Part shown: piece by piece, positions 1 to 7,202 of the stretch
Position numbering within the stretch: position 1 is the first letter of the stretch
How the letters are laid out: every line of letters begins with the position of its first letter
Assembly (NCBI GenBank): GCA_963204965.1
Contig: CAUJKA010000058.1
Span: 1 to 35,179, forward strand
Origin: Planctomycetota bacterium
GTDB lineage: Bacteria; Planctomycetota; Planctomycetia; Pirellulales; Pirellulaceae
DNA: 35,179 bases
Direction: 5' to 3'
Notes under the pieces: generated by a model
Told to the model about the DNA's origin: nothing
Seen by the model: the letters and a program-made list of their open reading frames with translations, nothing else
The model's database searches: none
Position numbers and translations under genes: made by a program

Positions 1-232
1 CTATTGTCATTCCACTTAGTAGTGCAACTGCCGCTCTTCGATTTCCCGGCACGCTCTAGTAAGGGCAAACGAACGCTCAAGATTACGGAACGATTCTGTT
101 GCTCTGGTGTTTCAAGTTCGGGCTATCGATCGAGGGCGAGTCAAGGAACTACTTGGAGAGGTCGCCGCAAATGAGCTTTCTGAAATCATGAGTGAAATGT
201 CGAAACTCATTGGTGTTCCATCGTCATCCTGA
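1..232 (+). pseudogene. MazF/PemK-type toxin, 3' remnant with a frameshift
   Basis: The first 56 bases read, in the frame starting at base 3, as IVIPLSSATAALRFPGTL and then hit TAG TAA (57-62). Moving one base back (frame of base 56) the reading continues LVRANERSRLRNDSVALVFQ, then VRAIDRGRVKELLGEV, and runs to TGA at 230-232. Together these resemble the C-terminal half of the MazF/PemK endoribonuclease family: a V-I-P-L-S strand, an FPG turn, a DSVAL..Q.R.ID..R core and a final helix. The join needs one missing base near 54-58. This is either a decayed toxin gene or a sequencing/assembly indel. The 5' part and any antitoxin gene lie outside the window. Family assignment is from remembered motifs. 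Confidence 0.65.
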
Positions 233-250
233 CAGAGAATTGATTTCTGT

Positions 251-306
251 CATTCTCCTGCCCTCATTCTCTTGCCCTCATTCTCTTGCCTTCATTCTCT
301 TGCCTT
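251..306. repeat. Tandem repeat, four 14-bp units
   Basis: Four consecutive 14-bp units of the form CATTCTCTTGCCCT start at 251, 265, 279 and 293. They differ only at a C/T in the eighth base of the first unit and a C/T in the last but one base. The array follows the toxin remnant. From 307 to 453 I see no gene and no further structure. Confidence 0.85.
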
Positions 307-453
307 ACGTTTTAATGCCTGTGATCAACTAAAGCAGCGAGGTGGTCAAGAGTATTGAACATCGGCATTCCTTCGCGCCTTCGCGTGATGCCTGAGTTCA
401 TTCGAGGCCGGCCAAGAAGATCAACTTCGGCAGGCCAATGACTATACTCACCG

Positions 454-486
454 CTGAAGTCTGAAGTCTGAAGTCTGAAGTCTGAA
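454..486. repeat. Heptamer tandem repeat (CTGAAGT)
   Basis: Four perfect copies of CTGAAGT start at 454, 461, 468 and 475, with a partial fifth (482-486). The 7-bp period matches the unrelated heptamer arrays at 6994-7014 and 34511-34594. The array lies just downstream of the minus-strand ketoacyl-synthase paralogue. Confidence 0.9.
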
Positions 487-496
487 AACAGCGGAC

Positions 497-513
497 GGCA
501 CACGGAGTGTGCC
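497..513 (-). terminator. Hairpin abutting the stop of the ketoacyl-synthase paralogue
   Basis: GGCACAC (497-503) and GTGTGCC (507-513) form a perfect 7-bp stem closed by a GGA loop. The tail TGCTACTTTA runs directly into the TAA stop codon (521-523, minus strand). It may act as a 3'-end or terminator structure, but there is no clean U-tract on the minus strand. The GGC-NNN-GCC style core and the GCTACTT tail resemble the other dispersed hairpins in this window, so a repeat-element origin is equally likely. Confidence 0.5.
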
Positions 514-520
514 TGCTACT

Positions 521-1834
521 TTAGGCGGCGACGATGGCGATGGAAGCTGCTTGGCCTTGCATGGTGCAACTACAATGTACGAAGCCTCTTCCAGGCTTGT
601 TACCAGCGGAGGCTGGCTGCCATGAGACGGATTCAAGCGGCTTGTTAAGGTTGAGGATTGGGAACAAGCTTCCACGATCGAGAGCCAACAGACTGCAGAT
701 CAACTCAACGGCCGCTCCACCGGCGCCGAGATTACCAAAGTAACTCTTGGCTGCAGTGACCGGAACTTGATAACCCAACTGCTGGAACAATTGGCTGATG
801 GCAGAGGCTTCGCTGCTGTCGACACTTGGATCGCTGAGCCCTTGAGCATGCAGGTGCCAATCTTTGCCCAGCCGTTCCGCCGCTCGCTCTACAGTGACTC
901 TCAACGAGTTAAACGTAGCTTGTTGCATATAGTCGCGATCGTTGCGAGGCCCGGACATTGCTGAACCGCTGGCAACGATCTCGCCCCAAATTTTGGCGCC
1001 GCGAGCTTGAGCGTGCTCGAGCGATTCGATCATGACTGCGCCAGCACCTTCACCCAAGACCATCCCATCACAGGTCGCGTCGAAAGGACGAGACATGGAC
1101 GCGGGATTCGCTTGTTCGGTAGCCACACGGTCGATAAGCGTAGCGTGCGTCGCGCGAACTGGATGAATGCGACTTCCGGTCGAGCCCACCAACATGACAT
1201 CGGCAGCACCTCGTTCGATGATCGATGTCGCTTCGGCCAACGACAGATGCATGCTCGCTTCGCGGACGGTGATGGCATTGTTGGGACCGCGAAAATCGTT
1301 GTAGATCGACACGTGACTGTTGGGCATGTTGGGCAGATACTTCAGCAACCACAGCGGATTGACTTTGGGCAGTCCCAAAGTCGGCCAAGCCTTAACATAA
1401 CCAGCGATGTCATCGGACCCGGAGTTCTCGCGGCAGTTGATCAGACCATCGGCGTACTCTTCGGGACGGCTGAGGATGTAATCGCAGCCGAACAAACAAC
1501 CGCATCGTTCGGGATCGCGAGATTCGCCCAGACCGCTATGAGCCAAAGCCTTTTGCGCAGCCGCGACGCCCATCTCGATCTCGCGACACATGACCTTCAT
1601 GTTCTTCTTGATCGAACGCTGAGTCACCTTATCCAGCGGGCCGTAGTCTTCGATCTCGCCGCTGAAGCTCTTGCATTCGGCTGCCGACTTGACTGGCAGT
1701 GAGTGAGTTGGCATGCTTTCGATGGGGCCAATTCCAGAACGACCTTCGGTTAAATTGCTCCAGATCGTATCCAGATCCAATCCGATCGGGCTAACGACTC
1801 CCAGTCCGGTAATTACTACTCTTGTCTTGCTCAT
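521..1834 (-). CDS. Beta-ketoacyl synthase family paralogue with all three catalytic residues replaced
   Basis: 437 residues with the FabF-type thiolase fold: N-terminal RVVITGLGVVSPIG (5-18), GPNNAIT (183-189), the conserved FDATCDGMVLGEGAGAV block (251-267) and KSYFGNLGAGG (363-373). In active enzymes the nucleophile is Cys in a TAC(A/S) motif and the two His lie in HGT and GH(L/M) motifs. Here the aligned positions read Glu192 (VREAS), Gln331 (HAQGLSDP) and Asn368 (YFGNLG). It therefore cannot condense by the usual mechanism. It may be a chain-length-factor-like partner, a malonyl decarboxylase or a structural subunit (inference). No acyl carrier protein or partner synthase lies in the window. 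ATG start, no strong ribosome site; 97 bases downstream of the MFS gene on the same strand. Family call is firm, function is open. Confidence 0.88.
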   Translation of the reverse strand: MSKTRVVITGLGVVSPIGLDLDTIWSNLTEGRSGIGPIESMPTHSLPVKSAAECKSFSGEIEDYGPLDKVTQRSIKKNMKVMCREIEMGVAAAQKALAHSGLGESRDPERCGCLFGCDYILSRPEEYADGLINCRENSGSDDIAGYVKAWPTLGLPKVNPLWLLKYLPNMPNSHVSIYNDFRGPNNAITVREASMHLSLAEATSIIERGAADVMLVGSTGSRIHPVRATHATLIDRVATEQANPASMSRPFDATCDGMVLGEGAGAVMIESLEHAQARGAKIWGEIVASGSAMSGPRNDRDYMQQATFNSLRVTVERAAERLGKDWHLHAQGLSDPSVDSSEASAISQLFQQLGYQVPVTAAKSYFGNLGAGGAAVELICSLLALDRGSLFPILNLNKPLESVSWQPASAGNKPGRGFVHCSCTMQGQAASIAIVAA

Positions 1835-1931
1835 GTTTGCTCAGCAGCTTCAAAAAATGCTGCGGTTTTAACGGAATTTCTTGGCCCAACGAGGGCAGGA
1901 GTATACCACAGAGTTTGAATTCGGAGGATGC

Positions 1932-3233
1932 CTAAAGGGGGCGAGTCACTTCCGGGTTGGTTTCCTTGGATTTAGGCCAAATCATGAAGCAAACGACCAC
2001 CGCAATCAGGTGTAAACCGGCTGCGACGTAAAACGGAGCCCCGGGTATGCCCACGGTCGATTCAGTCCTCACCGCCCAGGAAAAGATGGTCGTAAAAATG
2101 CCCGGGCCGATCATTCCGGCGATGCCCATAATGGAGCTGTTCGCACCTTGCAACTGTCCTTGACTGTCGGCACCCACGCGGCGCGTCATCAACGCTTGCA
2201 GGCCTGGTCCGAAATAGCCGACTAGAGAGAAGATCGGAATGGCCAGACAGAAAATCATTCCCGTCGGAGCCAGTCCGTAGATGGCATAGCCGATCGCTCC
2301 AGCGATCAAGGCAATCATCACCATTCGCCACTCGCCCAGTTTGGGCGCTGTTCTGCGAACGACATAAGCCTGCATGACTACTGCAAGCACACCGACAGCC
2401 GTCAAGGTGAGCCCTACTTGTTCGGGACTCCATCCATAGCGATGTGAGCCATACAGTACAAAGACGTTTTGCAATACTTGGTGAGCGATTTGGTAGATCA
2501 AGAAGAGCGCCGCGAGTCCGAGTAACTCTGGATGCGATTGCAGTAACCTGAGCGAGCCTAATGGGTTGGCCTTGCGCCACGAAAAGCTTGCTCGTCGCTC
2601 TTTGGGAAGCGATTCAGGAAGAATGAAGTAACCGTACAACGCGTTAAGCAACGTCAAACCCGCCGCGCACCAAAGCGGAAGCCGTAAGCTGACTCCGCCG
2701 AGCAATCCGCCGATGGCTGGTCCAAGTACGAAGCCAATGCCCCACGCCGCGCCAACGTACATTCCATAACTGGCCGCGCGCTTTTCGGGTGGCGTGATAT
2801 CAGCCACATAAGCCGCGGCGGTCGAGAAGCTTGCCGCGGTAATGCCGGAGAGAATGCGTCCAATGAACAACCAAGTCAAACTGGGCGCAAGTGCCATGAG
2901 GATATAGTCGAGCCCCAGACCAAAGCACGAGATCAAGATCACGCTGCGTCGACCAAACTTGTCGGACAGAGAACCCATCAACGGCGAGAAAATAAACTGC
3001 ATCAGCGCCCACGTTGTCCCGAACAAACCTGAAATCTGCGCGGCGCGAACTGTATCGCCACCCACGAACTCCTGTTCAATCAACGTTGGCAATACCGGAA
3101 TCAACAGTCCCAGCGAGAGGACATCTAGCAATATCGTAAAGAAGATAAAGGTCAGCGCCGCTTGTTTGACCGGCGGCGAACTAGCGCTTGGCTTGTAGGG
3201 CTCTTCGATTTTTTCGACAACAGGATCGTTCAA
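1932..3233 (-). CDS. MFS efflux transporter, TetA-like (TCR/Tet family)
   Basis: 433 residues with about 12 hydrophobic helices. The first helix contains LLDVLSLGLLIPVLP and the loop between helices 2 and 3 carries the MFS motif A as GSLSDKFGRRSV. A motif-C-like GIGFVLGPAIGG follows in helix 5. These are hallmarks of drug:proton antiporters close to TetA, though the substrate cannot be read from sequence and planctomycete members are usually unassigned. The apparent start is TTG (3231-3233): no ATG or GTG lies between the upstream stop and the first helix. The gene lies 50 bases after purC and may be co-transcribed with it and with the ketoacyl-synthase paralogue. Confidence 0.88.
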   Translation of the reverse strand: MNDPVVEKIEEPYKPSASSPPVKQAALTFIFFTILLDVLSLGLLIPVLPTLIEQEFVGGDTVRAAQISGLFGTTWALMQFIFSPLMGSLSDKFGRRSVILISCFGLGLDYILMALAPSLTWLFIGRILSGITAASFSTAAAYVADITPPEKRAASYGMYVGAAWGIGFVLGPAIGGLLGGVSLRLPLWCAAGLTLLNALYGYFILPESLPKERRASFSWRKANPLGSLRLLQSHPELLGLAALFLIYQIAHQVLQNVFVLYGSHRYGWSPEQVGLTLTAVGVLAVVMQAYVVRRTAPKLGEWRMVMIALIAGAIGYAIYGLAPTGMIFCLAIPIFSLVGYFGPGLQALMTRRVGADSQGQLQGANSSIMGIAGMIGPGIFTTIFSWAVRTESTVGIPGAPFYVAAGLHLIAVVVCFMIWPKSKETNPEVTRPL

Positions 3234-3283
3234 CGGACGAACTTTTTTTGGGAGGATGCAAATTGGATCAGAGCGTCAACCAA

Positions 3284-4177
3284 CTAACTTCTTAAGCTCA
3301 ACCCCGTCAGCATTTCGTAGGCGCTTTCATATTTGCGCTGCGTATGCTGAACGACTTCGTCAGGAAGCGCAGGAGGCGGACTTTCGCGATCCCACTTGGA
3401 TGCCATCAGCCACTCGCGAACATACTGCTTATCGAACGACGGTTGGCTGGAACCTGGTCGATATTCGCTCTTCGGCCAAAAACGAGAGCTGTCGGGGGTT
3501 AGCACTTCGTCGATCAAAATGACTTTGCCATCGCACCAGCCCCACTCGAACTTGGTGTCTGCGATCAAGATGCCTTTGGATTCGGCCAATTGGCTGCCTT
3601 GCGTATAAACCGACAAGCTTAGCTCGCGAAGCTGTTTGGCGAGTTCATTGCCAATCGCTGCGGCCATGACTTCGAAAGAAACATTTTCATCATGCCCGGA
3701 CTCAGCTTTGGTCGCTGGAGTGAAGATCGGCTCGGGAAGTCGATCACATTGCTTGAGCCCCGAAGGCAGCTTAATACCACACACCGAACCAGTCTGCTGG
3801 TACTCGCGCCAACCCGAACCCTCCAGATATCCGCGAACAACACACTCGAAGGGAATGACCTGAGCTTTTCGAGCGATCATGGACCGCCCGGCCAATTCGC
3901 CGCGCTGCTGAAGCGTTAGCGGCAGGTCTTCGGGCAGATCGGTGCCAATCATATGGTGGTCGACCGACAAGTTTTCAAACCAGAATTTACTGAGCTGGGT
4001 CAGGACGATCCCTTTTCCAGGAATTCCGGTGGGAAGTACCCAGTCAAACGCGCTGATCCGATCCGAGCTGACGATCAGCAGTTGGTCGCCGATGTCGTAA
4101 ACATCGCGGACCTTGCCCTGGCGTCGCGGGAACCCGAGTTCAGTTGTAATTACCGGATTTTTAAAGTCGAAACTCAT
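3284..4177 (-). CDS. purC: Phosphoribosylaminoimidazole-succinocarboxamide synthase (SAICAR synthase)
   Basis: 297 residues. Catalyses ATP-dependent condensation of CAIR with aspartate in cytosolic de novo purine synthesis. The N-terminus has the family signature GKVRDVYDIG (21-30) followed by SSDRISAFDW (37-46). Later blocks include GSGWREY, the phosphate-binding FTPATKAESGHDENV, ILIADTKFEWG and LIDEVLTPDSSRFWP. The length fits the longer, yeast Ade1-like form rather than the short ~240-residue bacterial type. ATG start at 4177. It heads a minus-strand run purC-MFS-ketoacyl synthase paralogue and is divergent from the GH10-like gene. Confident assignment. Confidence 0.96.
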   Translation of the reverse strand: MSFDFKNPVITTELGFPRRQGKVRDVYDIGDQLLIVSSDRISAFDWVLPTGIPGKGIVLTQLSKFWFENLSVDHHMIGTDLPEDLPLTLQQRGELAGRSMIARKAQVIPFECVVRGYLEGSGWREYQQTGSVCGIKLPSGLKQCDRLPEPIFTPATKAESGHDENVSFEVMAAAIGNELAKQLRELSLSVYTQGSQLAESKGILIADTKFEWGWCDGKVILIDEVLTPDSSRFWPKSEYRPGSSQPSFDKQYVREWLMASKWDRESPPPALPDEVVQHTQRKYESAYEMLTGLSLRS

Positions 4178-4389
4178 CGAGATCGTCGATCCTTAGATTG
4201 AACAGATTCATTACATCAGTTAGATTCGCTCGGTCGTTACCGGTCCAGCTCTAAGCCCCTGCCCTGACTTCTAGGATAGATACTCAGTGGTATTCACGAG
4301 CGAATCGATGCGATGTGCAGATTCCCTTATTTCCCGTTGGCTCACTAGCTTATTTTGGCGTTCGATATCCATGGAAAACTGTCTGTAGA

Positions 4390-5871
4390 ATGGGCAATCT
4401 TCGATTCAAAGTATCGGCCCCACTCGGGATCGATGCAAAAGTCTGGCAGACTGCCTATATTACGGGCATGGAAGGTATACCCTGGCACTGCCGCCACCAA
4501 ATTCGGGATGACCAGTTTATCATTGGGCGCGAACTTGACGAGTCTGGCAAGCTAAATATCGTTTGGCCGACGCAATCTCACGGCAATCTCTGCCTCACCA
4601 CCACCAGCCTGAGAATTACTGAAGATTCCTACTCGCTAGTCGTGGAAATTGCCCGCGGAACGCTCAGCCGCCTGAAGACCCAAACCGCCGAATGGCAACG
4701 GATGGGGATGAAGCTTCCCGATACGTTTTTCCCGTTGGCCGAGCAAAGTACGAAGGCATTCCTCCGCAGCTTGACCAGCGTCCCTGGGCTCCAACAGGAC
4801 GAATTCGCCCAAAGCTCGATAGAGCTCTCTGTTCAGGCTTCGACGATTCTGTGTGAAGCGTTTGCTCAACAGGCGCTAGACTCTCGACGGCAAAACGAAG
4901 GGCGACTGACCACGCTGTTGGGAACATCTCTGCCCACTGAAGTCGCACTGCCAAGCATTGCCGATGGGCTTCAAAAGACTTTCAATTTGGTCAATATCAA
5001 GGCCGACTTGGGGCTGGTAGAAGAATCGAGCGGTCGCAACAACTACACGCCCTTTGATGCGCAGGTCGAGTGGGCTTCGCAGAACCAATTCAAAGTCTGC
5101 ATGGGACCGCTAGTTGATTTTCGTCCCGGTCGATTGCCTCAATGGATGATTCTTCTAGATGAAGATTATGAGAACATCTTACGCATCGCCTGTGAGCATG
5201 CAGAAAACACGGTGGAGCGATACCGTGGCAAGGTGCATGTCTGGAATTGTGCTGCCGGACTGAACTCGTACAACAAGCTGGATTGGAACGACGAGCAAGT
5301 CTTACGTATGGCCGTTTCTCTGATTGAAACGGTGCGTCGAGCTGACAGTCGTTCACCGGTTCTACTTTCCATCGATCAACCGTGGAGCGAGTATCTGCGC
5401 GATAACGAGCAGGGAATCTCGCCGCTCCATTTTGCCGATGCAATGATTCGCGCCGAACTGGGGCTAAGCGGCATCTGCTTGGAACTGGCCATGGATCAAT
5501 GGCCTGGTGGATCGTTTCCTCGAGACCTTATCGAACTGAATCGCTTGATCGATCGTTGGTCGATGCTGGGATTGCCATTGATGGTTCAGCTTAGCACTCC
5601 GACTCAGGCCTCCAGCGGTGGCGGCAGACGTATCGCTGACTGGGCCACCAGAACGAATGACTCTGCTGGTAAAACTGAATCGGGTTTCGTTTCACCGGAA
5701 GCCATTACCAGCCTGCTGATTTCGAAGCCTTCCGTTCATGCGGTTATCTGGGACCAGTTGACCGATCAATTCCCCAATGCGACCGAGTCCAGCGGATTGT
5801 GGAACCAGCAAGGCAAGGCTAAGCCGCTGCTTTCGCATCTCTTGCAATTGCGCAAGAACTATTTGCACTAA
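4390..5871 (+). CDS. Degenerate GH10-like TIM-barrel protein (planctomycete family)
   Basis: 493 residues from the ATG at 4390. A GTG at 4315 would add 25 residues, but MGNLRFKVSAP resembles the N-terminus I associate with this planctomycete family. No signal peptide. The N-terminal ~180 residues include GKLNIVWPT and TTTSLR and a helical stretch (VEIARGTLSRLKTQ). The C-terminal ~300 residues look like a GH10 xylanase barrel: YRGKVHVWNCAAGLN (around 278-292) sits where GH10 enzymes have W-D-V-V-N-E, so the acid/base Glu is replaced by Ala. A Glu in GICLELAMD (Glu365) may match the nucleophile strand. It is probably not an ordinary xylanase. Role unknown; a carbohydrate-binding or modified hydrolase function is inference. 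Confidence 0.72.
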   Translation: MGNLRFKVSAPLGIDAKVWQTAYITGMEGIPWHCRHQIRDDQFIIGRELDESGKLNIVWPTQSHGNLCLTTTSLRITEDSYSLVVEIARGTLSRLKTQTAEWQRMGMKLPDTFFPLAEQSTKAFLRSLTSVPGLQQDEFAQSSIELSVQASTILCEAFAQQALDSRRQNEGRLTTLLGTSLPTEVALPSIADGLQKTFNLVNIKADLGLVEESSGRNNYTPFDAQVEWASQNQFKVCMGPLVDFRPGRLPQWMILLDEDYENILRIACEHAENTVERYRGKVHVWNCAAGLNSYNKLDWNDEQVLRMAVSLIETVRRADSRSPVLLSIDQPWSEYLRDNEQGISPLHFADAMIRAELGLSGICLELAMDQWPGGSFPRDLIELNRLIDRWSMLGLPLMVQLSTPTQASSGGGRRIADWATRTNDSAGKTESGFVSPEAITSLLISKPSVHAVIWDQLTDQFPNATESSGLWNQQGKAKPLLSHLLQLRKNYLH

Positions 5872-6004
5872 AGTCAGCACGGCGAATCCGCGTGAAACAA
5901 CGTGGAATCGGTCGAATTCGAGTCGATAAATGCCAATAGACGCAGTCTGCCATCGAATATGCTAAATTGGCTATTGCAGTTTAGAAACCTTACTGGAGAG
6001 TGAA

Positions 6005-6886
6005 ATGACTCACAATGTCCCTCGCGCAGATCGTTGGAGTTCTTGGAACGTCGCCACTGCGACCGTTGGCTTGGCACTTACGAGCTTAACTCTGGGTGGC
6101 TGTAGCTTTCCAAGGTTTCAAGCTTCAGTAGTCCGCAAGTCAACCATCAGTGTTAGCCAGCCCAGTGAACTTTTCGTCGAAACTCGCAATGGAGCTGTGA
6201 ATGTAGTTTGCGAGCCTGAACTCAGTGAAGTTCAGATCGAAGCGAAGCTCACATGCCGCGGCAATTCCCAAAATGAAGCCGATGATCGACTTGCCCAATC
6301 CGAATTGATCGTGGATAGCGAATCCACCAATCAGCTGAAAGTCTCAAGCAGATTCCCTGAAGGCGGCTACGGAAGCGATAGCGCCTCGATCACCATCAAG
6401 GTGCCCTCGCTTGATTTGGTGGATGTAAAGACAAGCAATGCCAGTGTGACTATCGACGCTTCTAAATCAGCCGTCAATGGCTCGGTCACGGTCCTGACAT
6501 CCAACGGCCAAGTTCAGGTGCAACGCGTCTCTGGCAATGTCGACGTCAATTCGTCAAACAGTTCGATCGAGATATCTGACGTTGGCGGCAAGGTAGTCGG
6601 TACAACATCCAACGGATCGGCCAGTGTTAAGCTGATGCCAGGTCAGCAAGGCCCAATCCAAGTCAACACAAGCAACGCGTCTGTGGAACTCGAACTGCCA
6701 AGCGAGTTTAGTGGTCTGGTTAAGCTTGACACATCGAATGCATCGATATCTGTCGACGATCCCAACAAGGTAATCACGAAAAACGAGGTTCGTAAGACCG
6801 AAGGCACCATCACTGTCGGAAACGGCGACAGCGTCTCCGAAGTTAAGACTTCGAACGGAGCCATCAAAGTCAAGATCTCTTCGTAG
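6005..6886 (+). CDS. DUF4097-type beta-strand-repeat lipoprotein
   Basis: 293 residues. The N-terminus has a signal peptide ending in a lipobox-like LTLGGC (Cys about residue 33), so it is probably lipid-anchored. The rest is a repetitive beta-rich region with recurring T-S-N-(A/G)-S-(V/I) turns: KTSNASVTI, LTSNGQVQV, NSSNSSIEI, TTSNGSASV, NTSNASVEL, DTSNASISV and KTSNGAIKV. This is the pattern of DUF4097/DUF4098 putative adhesins, right-handed beta-helix-like proteins of unclear role. A good ribosome site (GGAGAG) lies 7 bases before the ATG. The TAG stop (6884-6886) directly abuts the MITE-like repeat that follows. Confidence 0.82.
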   Translation: MTHNVPRADRWSSWNVATATVGLALTSLTLGGCSFPRFQASVVRKSTISVSQPSELFVETRNGAVNVVCEPELSEVQIEAKLTCRGNSQNEADDRLAQSELIVDSESTNQLKVSSRFPEGGYGSDSASITIKVPSLDLVDVKTSNASVTIDASKSAVNGSVTVLTSNGQVQVQRVSGNVDVNSSNSSIEISDVGGKVVGTTSNGSASVKLMPGQQGPIQVNTSNASVELELPSEFSGLVKLDTSNASISVDDPNKVITKNEVRKTEGTITVGNGDSVSEVKTSNGAIKVKISS

Positions 6887-6986
6887 GGTGTGTGCAGCAT
6901 GCGATCCAATCATGGATACTGCTACAAAAGAAGCCTAACTCAACGATTCACATCGCTAACAGTTTCACCCGCATGCGGAACACACC
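6887..6986 (+). mobile_element. MITE-like element, copy 1 (about 100 bp, terminal inverted repeats)
   Basis: Left end GGTGTGTGCAGCATGCG (6887-6903) and right end CGCATGCGGAACACACC (6970-6986) are imperfect inverted repeats of each other. A second copy lies inverted at 34594-34692 with the same ends, the shared internal block CAACGATTCAC and similar length (100 versus 99 bp). No coding capacity. The element begins at the base after the TAG stop of the DUF4097 gene. Its right end is followed by heptamers of GTTAGNN, as at the second copy. Confidence 0.75.
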
Positions 6987-6993
6987 ATTGGCT

Positions 6994-7014
6994 GTTAGCG
7001 GTTAGTTGTTAGTT
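6994..7014. repeat. Heptamer repeat next to MITE copy 1
   Basis: GTTAGCG, GTTAGTT and GTTAGTT are three consecutive 7-bp units. The reverse complement (NNCTAAC) matches the units of the long heptamer array beside the second MITE copy at 34511-34594. The array therefore seems to travel with, or be a substrate for, the element. Confidence 0.75.
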
Positions 7015-7027
7015 GTTCTTCGGATTT

Positions 7028-7107
7028 TCGTGCTCAATCGAAGACGGTACTCGTGCTCGAATCCGACCTTTCGAGTACGATTACGAGCACCATTTCATTG
7101 AGCACGA
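7028..7107. repeat. Long imperfect palindrome
   Basis: TCGTGCTCAAT (7028-7038) is the exact reverse complement of ATTGAGCACGA (7097-7107). Inside lie further complementary blocks (TACTCGTGCTCG and CGAGTACGATTACGAGCA), so about 80 bases could fold into one branched hairpin. It contains no credible gene: short open frames here consist of translated repeat. It sits between MITE copy 1 and the dockerin gene's 3' end. Confidence 0.65.
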
Positions 7108-7150
7108 GCAGGATTTCTTGACGCAGTCTTCAAAGGGCGCAACTTCAAAA

Positions 7151-7185
7151 TCCACCGTCTGGCGATCTGGCGACGGTGGCTACTT
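7151..7185. repeat. 35-bp hairpin repeat, copy 1
   Basis: CCACCGTC (7152-7159) and GACGGTGG (7172-7179) form an 8-bp stem around a 12-base loop, followed by CTACTT. The same 35 bases occur without change at 8536-8570. A third partial tail, GACGGTGGCTACTTTA (7190-7205), runs into the TAA stop of the dockerin gene on the minus strand. The 12-mer GCAGTCTTCAAA lies 16 bases before this copy and directly after the other one. Confidence 0.85.
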
Positions 7186-7202
7186 GGCCGACGGTGGCTA
7201 CT

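Noticed and set aside
54..62. Programmed frameshift in the toxin remnant
   Set aside because: No X-XXY-YYZ slippery heptamer or downstream structure; a simple indel explains it better.
312..675. Short minus-strand frames containing FRLQTSDF-type residues
   Set aside because: These residues are the translation of the CTGAAGT heptamers; no start signals, and part overlaps the ketoacyl-synthase gene.
1007..1702. 231-codon plus-strand frame opposite the ketoacyl-synthase paralogue
   Set aside because: Antisense shadow: the minus-strand protein has clear family motifs, while this frame shows none.
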